This document shows, one piece after another, positions 34,161-43,992 of a stretch of DNA of 64,000 nucleotides. The notes beneath the pieces are model-generated. The model worked only from the letters and a program-made list of their open reading frames with translations, made no database searches and was not told the DNA's origin. Each line of letters opens with the position of its first letter. Positions within the stretch are counted from its first letter, which is position 1. The stretch is from Xaviernesmea oryzae (GTDB lineage: Bacteria; Pseudomonadota; Alphaproteobacteria; Rhizobiales; Rhizobiaceae), in NCBI RefSeq assembly GCF_900109605.1, contig NZ_FOAM01000017.1:62001-126000 (forward strand), given 5' to 3'. The position numbers and the translations under genes were made by a program.

Positions 34161-35731
34161 TGGCGGCGGCGCAGCCAGCCCCGGCGGCCGGCGCGCAGAG
34201 CCCGTCCGTCCATCTCTCTGGCATCGAGAAGAGCTTTGGCGCCGCCAAGATCCTGCATGGGGTCTCCTTGAGCTTCCAGCCAGGCGAGGTGCACGCGCTG
34301 ATCGGCGAGAACGGCGCCGGCAAGTCCAGCGTCGGCAAGATCATCGGCGGCTATTATGCCGCCGACAAGGGTGTGGTGGAGATCGGCGGCATGCGGCTCG
34401 ACCAGGCGACGCCGCGCCGCGCCATGCAGTTCGGCGTGGCGATGATCCATCAGGAGCTGCAGCTGGTGCCGCAGCTGACCGTCGCGCAGAATGTCTTTCT
34501 CGGCCTTGAGGACAATGTTGCCGGCTTTCTCACGGGGTCCGACAACCGCCGCTTCGCGGCCCTGGAGGCCCGTTGCGGCTTCGGGCTCGATCCGCGCCGC
34601 AAGCTCGGCGATCTCGCCATTGCCGATCGGCAGAAGGCCGAGATCATGCGCGCGATCGCCCGCGATGCCCGCATCATCATCATGGACGAGCCGACCTCCT
34701 CGCTGACCGCTGACGAGACCGAGCGGCTGCACAAGGTCATCGCCTGGCTGCGCGACGAAGGCCGGACGATCATCTACGTCACCCATTTCCTCGATCATGT
34801 GATCGAGGTGGCGGACCGGGTGACGATCATGCGCGATGGCCGCGTGGTGCGAACGGGCACGATCGCCGGCGAGACCAAGGCCTCGTTGGTGGAAGGCATG
34901 CTGGGCGAGAGCGCCGAGGTTGCCTATCCCGACCGGCCGCCGGCACCGTCTCCCGATCTCGCGCCCCGGCTGGAGCTTTCCGGCGTATCGAGCGGTGCGG
35001 GCCTGAAAGAGGTGAGCCTGTCGATCCGACCCGGCGAGATCGTCGGGCTGATCGGGCTGGTTGGGGCCGGGCGCACCGAGGTGGCGCGGGCGATCTTCGG
35101 GGCGGATGGCCTGAGTGCAGGTGCGATCCGGCTCGACGGCGTAGCCTTGTCGAGCCTCAGCCCGCAGGCCGCCGTCAAGGCCGGTATCGCCCTGGTGCCG
35201 GAGGACCGGCGCAAGCAGGGCCTGGTGATGACCCAGCGCACCCGGCCGAACATGAGCCTGCCGCATCTGGAACGCATCAGCCGCTTCGGCTTTCTCGACA
35301 TGGCCGAGGAGAAGCGCCGCACGCGCGCAATGATCGACCATTTCGGCATCGTGCCGGGCGCTGTCGATGGCGAGGTCGCCTATTATTCCGGTGGCAACCA
35401 GCAAAAGGTGCTTCTGTCCAAATGGGCCTATGGTGCCCCGAAGGTCATGATCCTGGACGAGCCGAGCCGAGGCGTGGATATCGGCGCAAGGCGGCGCATC
35501 CATGATTTCATCGTCGAGCTGGCACGCGCGGGCGTCGCGGTTCTCCTGATTTCCTCCGAGCTGGAGGAGGTCATCAATCTGTCCCATCGCGGCTATCTGA
35601 TGAGCGAGGGCCGGGTCATCGGCGAGGTGGATTGCGCCTCGATCACACCCGACCAGGTGCTCTACCGCCTCTTTCACGTCGGCGATACGCCCGCCGCGCC
35701 CAGCCACGAGCCCCAGGGGCCTTCCTCATGA
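34160..35731 (+). CDS. ABC transporter ATPase, double domain (RbsA family)
   Basis: The 523-residue protein has two fused ABC domains. The first has Walker A GENGAGKSS (about 55), a degenerate signature and Walker B IIIMDEPTSSL. The second has a degenerate Walker A (LVGAGRTEVARAIFG), a strong signature YYSGGNQQKV and VMILDEPSRGVDIGARR. This asymmetry is normal for the RbsA/XylG/CUT2 group. The start overlaps the stop of the binding-protein gene, and the end overlaps the permease start. Confidence 0.92.
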   Translation: MAAAQPAPAAGAQSPSVHLSGIEKSFGAAKILHGVSLSFQPGEVHALIGENGAGKSSVGKIIGGYYAADKGVVEIGGMRLDQATPRRAMQFGVAMIHQELQLVPQLTVAQNVFLGLEDNVAGFLTGSDNRRFAALEARCGFGLDPRRKLGDLAIADRQKAEIMRAIARDARIIIMDEPTSSLTADETERLHKVIAWLRDEGRTIIYVTHFLDHVIEVADRVTIMRDGRVVRTGTIAGETKASLVEGMLGESAEVAYPDRPPAPSPDLAPRLELSGVSSGAGLKEVSLSIRPGEIVGLIGLVGAGRTEVARAIFGADGLSAGAIRLDGVALSSLSPQAAVKAGIALVPEDRRKQGLVMTQRTRPNMSLPHLERISRFGFLDMAEEKRRTRAMIDHFGIVPGAVDGEVAYYSGGNQQKVLLSKWAYGAPKVMILDEPSRGVDIGARRRIHDFIVELARAGVAVLLISSELEEVINLSHRGYLMSEGRVIGEVDCASITPDQVLYRLFHVGDTPAAPSHEPQGPSS

Positions 35732-36717
35732 GCGTCAATCCCATTTCCTCCCATTCCAGCGCCGACAAGGCAGCGACCGGCAACAGGCATTTTTCCGCTG
35801 GCGCCTTCCTGCGTGATTATGGCGTGCTGATCATCATCGTTCTTCTGATGTTCGCGCTCACGCTGCTCAGCCCGTCCTTCCTCAGCCTGCGCAATCTCCT
35901 GAACATTCTCAACCAGAGCGCCCCGCTGGCCCTGATGGCGTCGGCGCTGACGCTGGTGATCATCGCCGGCGGGTTCGATCTGTCGACAGGGGCGATCTTC
36001 GGCGTCGCCAGCGTCTCGGCCGCTTGGCTTGCGGTAACCGTGGACCCCTATCTGGGCATGGTGGCCGGCCCGTTGATCGGCCTCGTGCTCGGCGTGGTCA
36101 ACGGCCTTGTGATCACGGCCTTCAATGTCCACTCCTTCCTGGCAACGCTCGCCTCCAGTCTCGTCTATCGCGGTATCGCAGTGCTGATCACCGGCGGTGC
36201 GCTGATCCCGGTGCGCATGGAAGAATTTGCTTGGCTCGGTCGGGGGCGTGTCGGGCCGGTCAATATCGCCGTGCTCGTGCTGTTCGTCTTCGTGATCGTG
36301 ATGATGGTGCTCTTGAACCGCACCACCTTCGGTCGCCGGGTGATTGCGGTCGGCGGCAATGAGGAGGCGGCGATCCTGTCGGGCGTGCGCACCTATCTGG
36401 TCAAGATCGCCACCTTCGGCCTGTCGGGATTTGCGGCGGGGCTCGCCGGCATCATCGCCGTCTCGCGCATCTCCATGGGCCAGCCGCAGGCGGGCGCGGG
36501 CATGGAGCTCGAAGCCATCGCCGCCGTCATCCTCGGCGGTACCAGCATCTATGGCGGGGCGGGCGCCGTCTGGCGCTCGATCGCTGGCGTGCTGCTGCTG
36601 GCCTTGATCGGCAACGGTTTCAACATCCTTAACGTCAATCCCTTCTTCAAGGATTTGACGACCGGCCTGATCATCGTCGTGGCCGTGGCGCTGAGCGCGG
36701 GCAAGAAGCGGCGGTAG
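35728..36717 (+). CDS. ABC transporter permease (RbsC family)
   Basis: The 329-residue inner-membrane protein has eight to ten hydrophobic segments and the CUT2 landmarks MASALTLVIIAGGFDLSTGAIFGV and AIAAVILGGTSIYGGAGAVWRSIAGVLLLALIGNGFNIL. It overlaps the ATPase gene by four bases (ATGA). It ends 16 bases before a strong hairpin shared with the convergent dehydrogenase gene. Confidence 0.92.
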   Translation: MSVNPISSHSSADKAATGNRHFSAGAFLRDYGVLIIIVLLMFALTLLSPSFLSLRNLLNILNQSAPLALMASALTLVIIAGGFDLSTGAIFGVASVSAAWLAVTVDPYLGMVAGPLIGLVLGVVNGLVITAFNVHSFLATLASSLVYRGIAVLITGGALIPVRMEEFAWLGRGRVGPVNIAVLVLFVFVIVMMVLLNRTTFGRRVIAVGGNEEAAILSGVRTYLVKIATFGLSGFAAGLAGIIAVSRISMGQPQAGAGMELEAIAAVILGGTSIYGGAGAVWRSIAGVLLLALIGNGFNILNVNPFFKDLTTGLIIVVAVALSAGKKRR

Positions 36718-36733
36718 CCTTCCCTTCCAAAAG

Positions 36734-36767
36734 ATAAGGCCGACGCTTGCGAAAGCGCCGGCCTTAT
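36734..36767. terminator. Bidirectional terminator hairpin
   Basis: ATAAGGCCGACGCTT pairs with AAGCGCCGGCCTTAT (one mismatch) around GCGA. It lies between the convergent ABC-permease and aldehyde dehydrogenase genes. On the minus strand the stem is followed by CTTTT. Confidence 0.75.
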
Positions 36768-36787
36768 GCCGTCCAACCGCCTGTGGA

Positions 36788-38239
36788 TCAGCCGATGGCT
36801 GTGCAGAGATATTTGATCTCCAGATAATCCTCGATGCCGTAATGCGAGCCTTCGCGGCCGAGGCCGGACTGCTTGACGCCGCCAAAGGGGGCGACCTCGT
36901 TGGAGATCAGGCCGGTATTGTGCCCGACCATGCCGTATTCGAGCGCCTCGGCCACGCGCCAGACACGCCGCGCGCTTTCCGTGTAGAAATAGGCGGCGAG
37001 ACCGAATTCGGTGGCATTCGCCATGGTGACCGCCTCCTCCTCGGTGTCGAAGCGGAAGACGGGCGCAACAGGCCCGAAGGTCTCCTCGCGCGCCACCCGC
37101 ATGGACTGCGTAACACCTGACAGAACGGTCGGCTCATAGAAGGTGCCGCCCCGTGCATGCCGCTTGCCGCCGGCCAGCACCTTCGCGCCCTTCTCCAGCG
37201 CATCGGCCACATGGGCCTCGACCTTCTCGATGGCGTCGTCATCGATCAGCGGGCCGATCGAGACGTTCGGCTCGGTGCCAACGCCCACGGACAGGCTACC
37301 CACGCGCGCGGCGAGCTTTTCGGTAAAGGCCTCATAGACGCCCGACTGCACATAGATACGGTTGGTGCAGACACAGGTCTGGCCGGCATTGCGATATTTG
37401 GAGGCGATCGCGCCTTCCACCGCCGCGTCGAGATCGGCATCGTCGAAAACGATGAAGGGCGCATTGCCGCCCAGTTCCAGCGACAGCTTCTTGATCGTCG
37501 GGGCCGATTGCGCCATCAGAATGCGGCCGATTTCGGTGGAGCCGGTAAAGCTCAGCTTGCGCACGATGTCGCTGCCGGTGAGAACGCCGCCGACGGTCTT
37601 CGCATCGCCTGTCACCACCTGGAAGACCCCCTTGGGCAGGCCGGCCTGTTCGGCCAGCACGCCGAGCGCCAGCGCGGTGAGCGGCGTCTGTTCGGCCGGC
37701 TTGACGATCATGGTGCAGCCGGCGGCCAGCGCCGGGCCGACCTTGCGGGTGATCATCGCCGCCGGGAAATTCCAGGGCGTGATCGCGGCACAGACTCCGA
37801 TCGGCTGCTTCAGCACGAGAATGCGCTTGTCGGTCTGCGGCGAGGGGATCACATCGCCATAGACGCGCTTGCCCTCCTCGGCGAACCACTCGATGAAGGA
37901 GGCGGCATAGAGCGCTTCGCCACGGGCTTCCGCCAGCGGCTTGCCCTGTTCGAGGGTCATCATCAGGCCAAGCTCGTCGGCATGGGCGACGATCAGCTCG
38001 AACCAGCGCTTGAGGATAGCGGAACGATCCCGCGCTGCACGCTTCGACCAGTCGGCAAAGGCACGCTCGGCCGCCGCGACAGCCTCTTCCACTTCCGCAG
38101 CGCTCAAGGAAGGCACACGGCCGACCTCCGAACCATCGGCCGGGTTGGTGACGACGATTTCCTCGCCGCTTGCAGCCTTGCGCCATTCGCCATCGATCAA
38201 GCAGGCACTGCGCGTGAGCGCACTAGGCATCTGCGTCAT
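36788..38239 (-). CDS. gabD: NAD(P)-dependent succinate-semialdehyde dehydrogenase
   Basis: The 483-residue aldehyde dehydrogenase, the length of E. coli GabD, has PWNFPAAMITRKVGPALAAGCTMIVKPAEQTPL, the active-site Glu in LELGGNAPFIVFDDADLD and the nucleophile in NAGQTCVCTNRIYVQ, with a second Cys next to it as in GabD. It converts succinate semialdehyde to succinate or acts on a close homologue such as glutarate semialdehyde. ATG 38239 has GGAG upstream; the longer open frame is not conserved. It is divergent from an IclR regulator with a palindrome between. Confidence 0.87.
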   Translation of the reverse strand: MTQMPSALTRSACLIDGEWRKAASGEEIVVTNPADGSEVGRVPSLSAAEVEEAVAAAERAFADWSKRAARDRSAILKRWFELIVAHADELGLMMTLEQGKPLAEARGEALYAASFIEWFAEEGKRVYGDVIPSPQTDKRILVLKQPIGVCAAITPWNFPAAMITRKVGPALAAGCTMIVKPAEQTPLTALALGVLAEQAGLPKGVFQVVTGDAKTVGGVLTGSDIVRKLSFTGSTEIGRILMAQSAPTIKKLSLELGGNAPFIVFDDADLDAAVEGAIASKYRNAGQTCVCTNRIYVQSGVYEAFTEKLAARVGSLSVGVGTEPNVSIGPLIDDDAIEKVEAHVADALEKGAKVLAGGKRHARGGTFYEPTVLSGVTQSMRVAREETFGPVAPVFRFDTEEEAVTMANATEFGLAAYFYTESARRVWRVAEALEYGMVGHNTGLISNEVAPFGGVKQSGLGREGSHYGIEDYLEIKYLCTAIG

Positions 38240-38256
38240 GATTTTCTCCACTGGTT

Positions 38257-38272
38257 GTTCAATATATTGAAC
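38257..38272. promoter_or_regulatory. Perfect palindrome GTTCAATATATTGAAC, IclR operator candidate
   Basis: The 16-base perfect palindrome lies 18 bases upstream of the dehydrogenase start in the divergent region with the IclR gene. IclR-family proteins commonly bind AT-rich palindromes with TTC/GAA ends. Confidence 0.6.
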
Positions 38273-38352
38273 TCGATTCCATATGATGAAATAATGCAGA
38301 GAATGGGCGGCAAGGTCAAGCCGCCGGGCTGAATGAGACGGAAGGGGACGAT

Positions 38353-39138
38353 ATGGAGCGGCTGGAACAGACAGGCGAGGGACAGCTGACGGTGCCGGCG
38401 CTGAGGCGCGCGGTGGCAATCCTCGATCATCTCGCCACATGCGGCGAGCCGGTGTCTCCGGCCACGCTGACAAAGGCGCTAGGACTGCCGAAGAGCACGG
38501 CGCATGGGCTCATTCTGGTGCTCGATGAACTCGATCTCATCGCCCGCACGCCGCAGGGCTTGCTCCGGCTCGGGCCGCGGTCGCTGCGCTGGTCGAACGC
38601 CTTTCTGGCGCAATCCGATTTGGTCGAGGAATTTCGCCGACATCTGGCCGCCGATGAAAGCCTGAGCGACCATAGCGTGACGCTCAGCGTGCTGGATGGG
38701 ACGGATGTGGTCTATCTGGCCTGCCGCAACGGCGCCGCGCCGCTGGGTATCACCTTCCGCATCGGCATGCGACTTGCCGCGCCCTTCACGGCGACGGGCA
38801 AGGCGATGTTTTCCGGCATGGCGGACGCGGATGTGCGGCGGATTCTGAAAGGCACGTGGCCGGATCTTCTGACGCCGCGCAGTGTGGCCTCGCTCGACGT
38901 CTTTCTTGCCGAGCTGGAGGCAACGCGTGCGCGCGGCTATTCGATTGATGACGGCCAGGTTCGCTTGGGCATGGCCTGCGTCGGCGCAGCGGTGCGGGAT
39001 GCTCAAGGGCAGCCGGTGGCCGGTGTGGCCTTGAGCTTCATGGAAGGCGAAGCAAGCCCGCAGACGCTCGACCGGTTGGGAGGCCGGCTGCGCGGGATCG
39101 CCGAGGCGCTCTCGCGCAGTCTTGGCTGGGCGGGCTGA
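38353..39138 (+). CDS. IclR-family regulator
   Basis: The 261-residue protein has an N-terminal winged helix (VPALRRAVAILDHLATCGEPVSPATLTKALGLPKSTAHGLILVLDELDLIARTPQGLLRLG) and the C-terminal IclR effector domain (LGITFRIGMRLAAPFTATGKAMFSGM, GYSIDDGQVRLGMACVGAAVRDAQGQPVAGVALSF). It is transcribed away from the semialdehyde dehydrogenase and presumably represses it through the palindrome at 38257. Confidence 0.88.
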   Translation: MERLEQTGEGQLTVPALRRAVAILDHLATCGEPVSPATLTKALGLPKSTAHGLILVLDELDLIARTPQGLLRLGPRSLRWSNAFLAQSDLVEEFRRHLAADESLSDHSVTLSVLDGTDVVYLACRNGAAPLGITFRIGMRLAAPFTATGKAMFSGMADADVRRILKGTWPDLLTPRSVASLDVFLAELEATRARGYSIDDGQVRLGMACVGAAVRDAQGQPVAGVALSFMEGEASPQTLDRLGGRLRGIAEALSRSLGWAG

Positions 39139-39163
39139 GGGCCGGCCGCAAGGCTCGTTTTTC

Positions 39164-39940
39164 TCAGCCGGCGATCTCAGGCCAGAGCGGCTCGACAGCT
39201 GACAGCAAAGTCGGTGTGCCGGCGGCGATCCATTCGTGACCGTCTCTATTCCGGCCGATGCGTACGTCCAGCCCCGCCTCGCGCGCCAGCACGGCACCGC
39301 CGGCAATGTCCCACATGGTGGTCATGGTCTGGAGATGGCCATCGAAAATGCCGCGCGCGGCATAGACGAGCGACACTGAGGTCGAATGAAAGCCCTCGAC
39401 GATCCATTCCGCCTGACGCAGGCCGACCTGGAAGCGGGCAGCGGCCTCGAAATCTTCCTGCGGATGATCGCCGAGAGAGACCACACGGATATCGGCGATC
39501 GGTTCGGGTCGCTTGAGCGCGGCACCGTTACAGAATAGGCCGGTGCCATCGGCGGCAGCATACAGTCGATGCTCGGCCGGCATGGCGACGACGCCGAGTT
39601 CCGGCCGGCCGGCGCGCACAAAGCCGAGCGAGATGCCCCAGAGTGGCGAGCCGCGCAGGAAATTGGAGGTGCCGTCGATTGGATCGATGATCCAATAGGC
39701 CTCGTCCGCCGCGCCGCCGAATTCCTCGCCGCAGACCGTTTCGCCGGGAAAGGCGGCGGCCAGTTTCTCGCGAATGAAGGTTTCGACGGCCGTATCGGCT
39801 TCCGAAACGAAGTCCTGCGCTGCGGCCTTGGTGCGGGTGGCGATCCTGTCGCGGCTTTCGAAGAAGGTGAGCGCGATCGTCGCGGCTTCCTCGATGATCA
39901 TCGAGGCGGCGGACAGCCGACCGAGATGGGGGTTGCTCAT
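39164..39940 (-). CDS. Inositol-monophosphatase-family phosphatase (first)
   Basis: The 258-residue Mg-dependent phosphatase has the metal-site motifs CGEEF (70-74), IIDPIDGTSNF (about 85-94) and MWDIAGGAVLAREAG (about 212). Relatives act on inositol phosphates, histidinol phosphate or PAP. ATG 39940 (reading MSNPHLGRLS) is used because the upstream extension is not conserved. It has its own PhoB box 150 bases upstream, separate from the GDPD-ABC operon, and its position suggests it frees phosphate from the product of the phosphodiesterase. Confidence 0.87.
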   Translation of the reverse strand: MSNPHLGRLSAASMIIEEAATIALTFFESRDRIATRTKAAAQDFVSEADTAVETFIREKLAAAFPGETVCGEEFGGAADEAYWIIDPIDGTSNFLRGSPLWGISLGFVRAGRPELGVVAMPAEHRLYAAADGTGLFCNGAALKRPEPIADIRVVSLGDHPQEDFEAAARFQVGLRQAEWIVEGFHSTSVSLVYAARGIFDGHLQTMTTMWDIAGGAVLAREAGLDVRIGRNRDGHEWIAAGTPTLLSAVEPLWPEIAG

Positions 39941-40091
39941 GGTTCCAAATCCTTTCGAACCGCTCCACGGGGAGAAGCGGCATGGGTCAAAATTGCGGCG
40001 GGCAACTGATGCTGCATTGTCGCGGCGCGCCGCTGCCCGAAGCGGGCAGAATGGCGTGTGGCCGCCATCGCGCCGCTTCTTCATCCTGATC

Positions 40092-40109
40092 ATGACAGGT
40101 CGATGACAT
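40092..40109 (-). promoter_or_regulatory. PhoB box before the first phosphatase gene
   Basis: On the minus strand the sequence reads ATGTCAT-CGAC-CTGTCAT, two 7-base repeats 11 bases apart, one of them the exact PhoB half-site. It lies about 150 bases upstream of the phosphatase start. Confidence 0.65.
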
Positions 40110-40139
40110 CCTGTCGTCAGACAGCCTGTTATGAGACCC

Positions 40140-41012
40140 CTATCCCTGGCGTGCCGCAAGCCAGGCCTTGAAGGCCTCGTTCGTGTCGGTCTGGATCGCG
40201 CCGGCGCCTGCCTCGATCAGCCGCCCCCAGACGGCGTCGGGCTCCTGGAGCGCGCGGGTGTCGTTGAGGTCGAGATTGTGTGAGCAATCCAGGGTGTTGA
40301 TCCACAGCCGCACGCCCCGACGCTTCAGCGTATCGCGCGCGGCGTCGAGATCGGCGAGATCGGTAAATTTCACCTCGATCATCTGTACGTTGAAGGCATC
40401 GAGCCAGGCGAGGTCTTCGACGAAACGGCCGGGACGGGCCTTCATCAGCGGCATATGCGGCAGCGTGCCATACCAAGGTGCATCCCTGAGCGCGGCGCGT
40501 TCCTCATCCGTGTTGATCGGGCTCTTGATCACCACGTCAGCCTCGCTGCCAAGCCGCTTGACGGTGGCGACCACGGCATCGAGATCGCGAGCATATTTGG
40601 TGTCGAGGTTCAAGACGACCCGTCCGCGCGCTTCCTCCAGCGCTTCTTCCAGCGTGGGGATCTGCTCACTCGTGATCTCGGCGGTTTCGCCGCCATCGCA
40701 GGCCCGTAAGGTGGCGGCGCGCACCGTGGCGAAGGGCAGTTCGCTGACGGTGCCGCTGCCGGTCGAGGTGCGGTCAATCGTTTCGTCATGCATGATCACG
40801 AGATGGCCGTCGGCGGTCGACTGGACATCGACCTCGACGATTTCGACGCCCAGCGCGATGGCATCGCGAATGGCGGGCAGGGAGTTTTCCGGGGCGCTGG
40901 TCCAGACGCCGCGATGGGCGACGGTGAGGATCGCCGGATTGGACAGATCCAGCAGGGGCAGGGTGGCAAGATCACGCGCGGCGGCGATGGCGGCAGTCTG
41001 GGAGAGGGACAT
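40140..41012 (-). CDS. Glycerophosphodiester phosphodiesterase (cassette A)
   Basis: The 290-residue enzyme has the GDPD signatures: HRG (33-35), PENS (41-44), VEVDV (59-63, metal ligands Glu60/Asp62) and MHDETIDR (from 74). It hydrolyses glycerophosphodiesters to glycerol-3-phosphate and an alcohol. No signal peptide was seen, so it would act in the cytoplasm after uptake. It is the distal gene of the ABC importer operon transcribed from 45213, 156 bases after the last permease gene. Confidence 0.9.
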   Translation of the reverse strand: MSLSQTAAIAAARDLATLPLLDLSNPAILTVAHRGVWTSAPENSLPAIRDAIALGVEIVEVDVQSTADGHLVIMHDETIDRTSTGSGTVSELPFATVRAATLRACDGGETAEITSEQIPTLEEALEEARGRVVLNLDTKYARDLDAVVATVKRLGSEADVVIKSPINTDEERAALRDAPWYGTLPHMPLMKARPGRFVEDLAWLDAFNVQMIEVKFTDLADLDAARDTLKRRGVRLWINTLDCSHNLDLNDTRALQEPDAVWGRLIEAGAGAIQTDTNEAFKAWLAARQG

Positions 41013-41168
41013 GGGCAGATCTTCAACGTGGGGAGGTTGCGGTAGGAAGAGCGGCGGATCGCAACCGATAGCGCGTCGCCGCTCCAGCGTGGTTGGGTAT
41101 CGGCAGGATCTGCCGATCGAAGACCTGCCGCGCCCGGGCCTTTCAAAGCCGGACCGCGGCAGGAGGGG

Positions 41169-42032
41169 TCACATCTTGCCCATGCCGGCGGCCATGAGGT
41201 CGTCGCGCAGAACGCGGCCGGCGATGACGAAGATGATGAGGGCGGGGACGAGCAGCAGAAAGGCCACCACCGAGGCCATCGGCAGCTGCATCGAATAGGG
41301 ATCGAGATACATGTAAAGTCTGACAGGCAGGGTCTGCACCGCCGGCGCGCCGACGATGAATGTCTTGTCGAACTCCTCGAAGCTGGCGACGAAGGAGAGC
41401 AGGCCGCCGGCCAGCAGGCCGGGAACGCAGAGCGGCAGGATGATATGGATGAGCACGCCGAAGGTGCCGGCCCCGAGCGAGCGGGCGGCATGGATCAGTT
41501 CCTGCGGAATACCCTCCAGCGTCGCCGTCATCAGCCGGATCATCAAGGGCAGCGTGCCGACGATCTGCACCAGGATGACGCCCGATATCGAATAGGCGAG
41601 GCCGAGGCTGAGAAACAGCCGGCCGATGCCGACGGCGACGACGAGACCAGGAATGATCATCGGCGCCAGGATGAAGATTTCCACCAGCCGCTTGGCGCGG
41701 AAGGGAATGCGGGCCATGGCCCAGGCCGTTGGCAAAGCGATCACCGCCGTGGCCAGCGTCACCACCACCGACACGAACAGGCTGGTGAGCCCGGCATTCA
41801 ATATGTCCGAATTGGAAAGGACCGCCGCCCAGCGCTCGCCTGTATAGGCGGCTGGAACGATGTTGGGCGGCGACCAGCCGTCGGCCACGCTCCAGAGGAA
41901 CATCAGGGCCAAGGGCAGGAGGACGGTCAGGCCGAGGGCGGTGAAGAGGCCGAAGGCGATCAGCGGACGGTCTTCCTCGGTGAAGCGGATGCGCTTTTCG
42001 CCAAGCGGGACAGGGGCTGCGATCGCGCTCAT
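41169..42032 (-). CDS. ABC transporter permease (cassette A, second)
   Basis: The 287-residue membrane protein has six hydrophobic segments and the coupling-loop motif EGIPQELIHAARSLGAGTFGVLIHIILPLCVPGLL, as in permeases of the PhnV/PotC/iron/thiamine importer group. It overlaps the first permease gene by four bases. Confidence 0.88.
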   Translation of the reverse strand: MSAIAAPVPLGEKRIRFTEEDRPLIAFGLFTALGLTVLLPLALMFLWSVADGWSPPNIVPAAYTGERWAAVLSNSDILNAGLTSLFVSVVVTLATAVIALPTAWAMARIPFRAKRLVEIFILAPMIIPGLVVAVGIGRLFLSLGLAYSISGVILVQIVGTLPLMIRLMTATLEGIPQELIHAARSLGAGTFGVLIHIILPLCVPGLLAGGLLSFVASFEEFDKTFIVGAPAVQTLPVRLYMYLDPYSMQLPMASVVAFLLLVPALIIFVIAGRVLRDDLMAAGMGKM

Positions 42033-42886
42033 CGTTCGTCTCCCGTGACAGCCTGCGGGCCGATGCGGTGGGTCAAGGTGTAGTAGGCGATCAGCACGGC
42101 GATGGCGAAAGCGCTGAGAATCATGCCCATGGCGTAAACCTCATGGAATTTGCCGTTCTTGAAGCCCTCGACCATCAGGACGGAGAGCGGGCGCGCCGAT
42201 GGCGGGCCGACGAGATCGGGTATGGCATAGGATCCCATCGAACCGATGAAGGTGAGCAGCACCGCCGCGCTGATGCCGGGCATGGCGAGCGGCACCTCGA
42301 CGCGCAGGAAGGTCTGCAGCCGCGAGGCGCCGAAGGCCCGGGCGGCAAGCCTGAGATCCTCGGGAATGGCGGCAAAGGCGCTGGTGATGATCAGCGTCAT
42401 GAACGGCACCTGTTTCCAGGCCGAGGTGAAGATAACGCCCAGCCCTGCGTCATCGCGCACGATCTTGGGCAGCGACAGGCCGACATGGGCGAGGACACGA
42501 TCAAGGAAGCCGCCCTGTTCGGCCAGGATGATGACGGCCAGCGCTGCGATCAGGCTCGGCACCGCCAAGGGCAGTTTGTAGAGCCCGTTGAACAGCTTGC
42601 GGCCGATGAAGGACTGGCGGATCAAAACCGACAGCGGAACCGATAGCGCCAAAGAGACGAAGACCGGCGCGAGACCGTAATAGAGCGAGGTGGTCAACCC
42701 GCGCACCATGCTGGGGCGCGAGAAGGCCCGCTGATACCACATCAGGGTGAAATCGCCCTGATCGGTCACAAGGCTTTCGCGCAGCGCCTGGAAGAGCGGC
42801 GTGCCGAAGAAGAACAGGAGATAGCCGACACCGGGGGCGAGCAGCAGGAGAAGCTGCAGCCGGCGATCGTTGAAGAGCGCCGTCAT
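42029..42886 (-). CDS. ABC transporter permease (cassette A, first)
   Basis: The 285-residue inner-membrane protein starts at ATG 42886 (reading MTALFNDRRLQ), which lies one base after the ATPase stop. It has about six hydrophobic segments and the EAA-loop IPEDLRLAARAFGASRLQTFLRVEVPLAMPGI. It pairs with the second permease to form the channel. Confidence 0.88.
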   Translation of the reverse strand: MTALFNDRRLQLLLLLAPGVGYLLFFFGTPLFQALRESLVTDQGDFTLMWYQRAFSRPSMVRGLTTSLYYGLAPVFVSLALSVPLSVLIRQSFIGRKLFNGLYKLPLAVPSLIAALAVIILAEQGGFLDRVLAHVGLSLPKIVRDDAGLGVIFTSAWKQVPFMTLIITSAFAAIPEDLRLAARAFGASRLQTFLRVEVPLAMPGISAAVLLTFIGSMGSYAIPDLVGPPSARPLSVLMVEGFKNGKFHEVYAMGMILSAFAIAVLIAYYTLTHRIGPQAVTGDER

Positions 42887-42887
42887 C

Positions 42888-43925
42888 TCACGCCGCCTCC
42901 ACCGAATCGCTCTCGACGAGCAGGTGCTGCAGGCCGTCGATGGCGATGGCAACGCGCGCGCCGGGTTCAAGGATCGGCTCGGTGCCGGACCGGGTCACTT
43001 TCAGCTCCATGCCGGCGACCTTAACCAGATGCAGTACATTCGAGCCGAGGAAGGTGGTCGAGGTGACCTCGGCCGGAGAATGGTGGGCCTTCTCCAGGCG
43101 AATGGCCTCAGGCCGAAGCGCCATGCGGGCAATGCCGTTGCGCTCCTCGGTCAGGAGAACCGGATCGCCGTCCCAGGGCAGCGCCGCCTGAAGGCCATGG
43201 GCGCGTACAGGCACCAGATTGGTGAGCCCCAGGAAGCCGGCGGTAAACGCATGTTTCGGCCGGCGATAGAGATCGACGGGCGAGCCGCTTTCCACCACGC
43301 GCCCCCCATTCATGACGAGGATGCGGTCGGACATGGCCATGGCTTCCGCCTGGTCATGGGTGACGTAGAGGCTGGTGGCGCCCACCTTGCGGTGGAGGTC
43401 GACCAGTTCTGCGCGCAGGCTGTCGCGCAGCTTGGCGTCGAGATTGGACAGCGGCTCGTCAAACAGCATCAGGCTCGGCTGCATGACGATGGCACGCGCT
43501 AGCGCCACGCGCTGCTGCTGGCCGCCGGAAAGCTGGCGCGGCATGCGCGCCGACAGCGCCGTCAGATTGCAGATCTCAAGCGCATGGGCGATGCGGCGCT
43601 TCTGCTCGGCCTTGTCGACGCGCTTCATGCGCAGCCCAAAGCCGAGATTCTTCTCCACCGACATATGCGGAAACAGCGCATAGGACTGAAAGACCATGGC
43701 GATATCGCGCGCTTCGGGCGGCAGCGGGTCGATACGCTTGCCGGCCAGATGGATCTCGCCCGAACTGGGGCGGGAAATGCCCATGAGGATGCGCAGCAAC
43801 GTGGATTTTCCGCAGCCCGACGGGCCGAGGATGGTGATGAACTCGCCCTTGTCGACCGAAACGGAGACGGGGTGCAAGGCGCGGCTGGGACCGTAGTCCT
43901 TGGTGATGTTCTGGATGTCGAGCAT
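42888..43925 (-). CDS. ABC transporter ATPase (cassette A)
   Basis: The 345-residue nucleotide-binding subunit has Walker [10 protein letters not shown] (about 34-42), a Q-loop, signature LSGGQQQR, Walker [13 protein letters not shown] and switch His in [10 protein letters not shown]-terminal TOBE-type region (LRPEAIRLE) follows, as in PotA/UgpC/FbpC-like ATPases. It sits between the binding-protein and permease genes of the same operon. Confidence 0.92.
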   Translation of the reverse strand: MLDIQNITKDYGPSRALHPVSVSVDKGEFITILGPSGCGKSTLLRILMGISRPSSGEIHLAGKRIDPLPPEARDIAMVFQSYALFPHMSVEKNLGFGLRMKRVDKAEQKRRIAHALEICNLTALSARMPRQLSGGQQQRVALARAIVMQPSLMLFDEPLSNLDAKLRDSLRAELVDLHRKVGATSLYVTHDQAEAMAMSDRILVMNGGRVVESGSPVDLYRRPKHAFTAGFLGLTNLVPVRAHGLQAALPWDGDPVLLTEERNGIARMALRPEAIRLEKAHHSPAEVTSTTFLGSNVLHLVKVAGMELKVTRSGTEPILEPGARVAIAIDGLQHLLVESDSVEAA

Positions 43926-43992
43926 GGCGTTTCCGGCTCCTTCGAACGGGGCTCGGGGAGCGCGGCTTGCGCCGGCTCCCCGAAGCGCCGGC

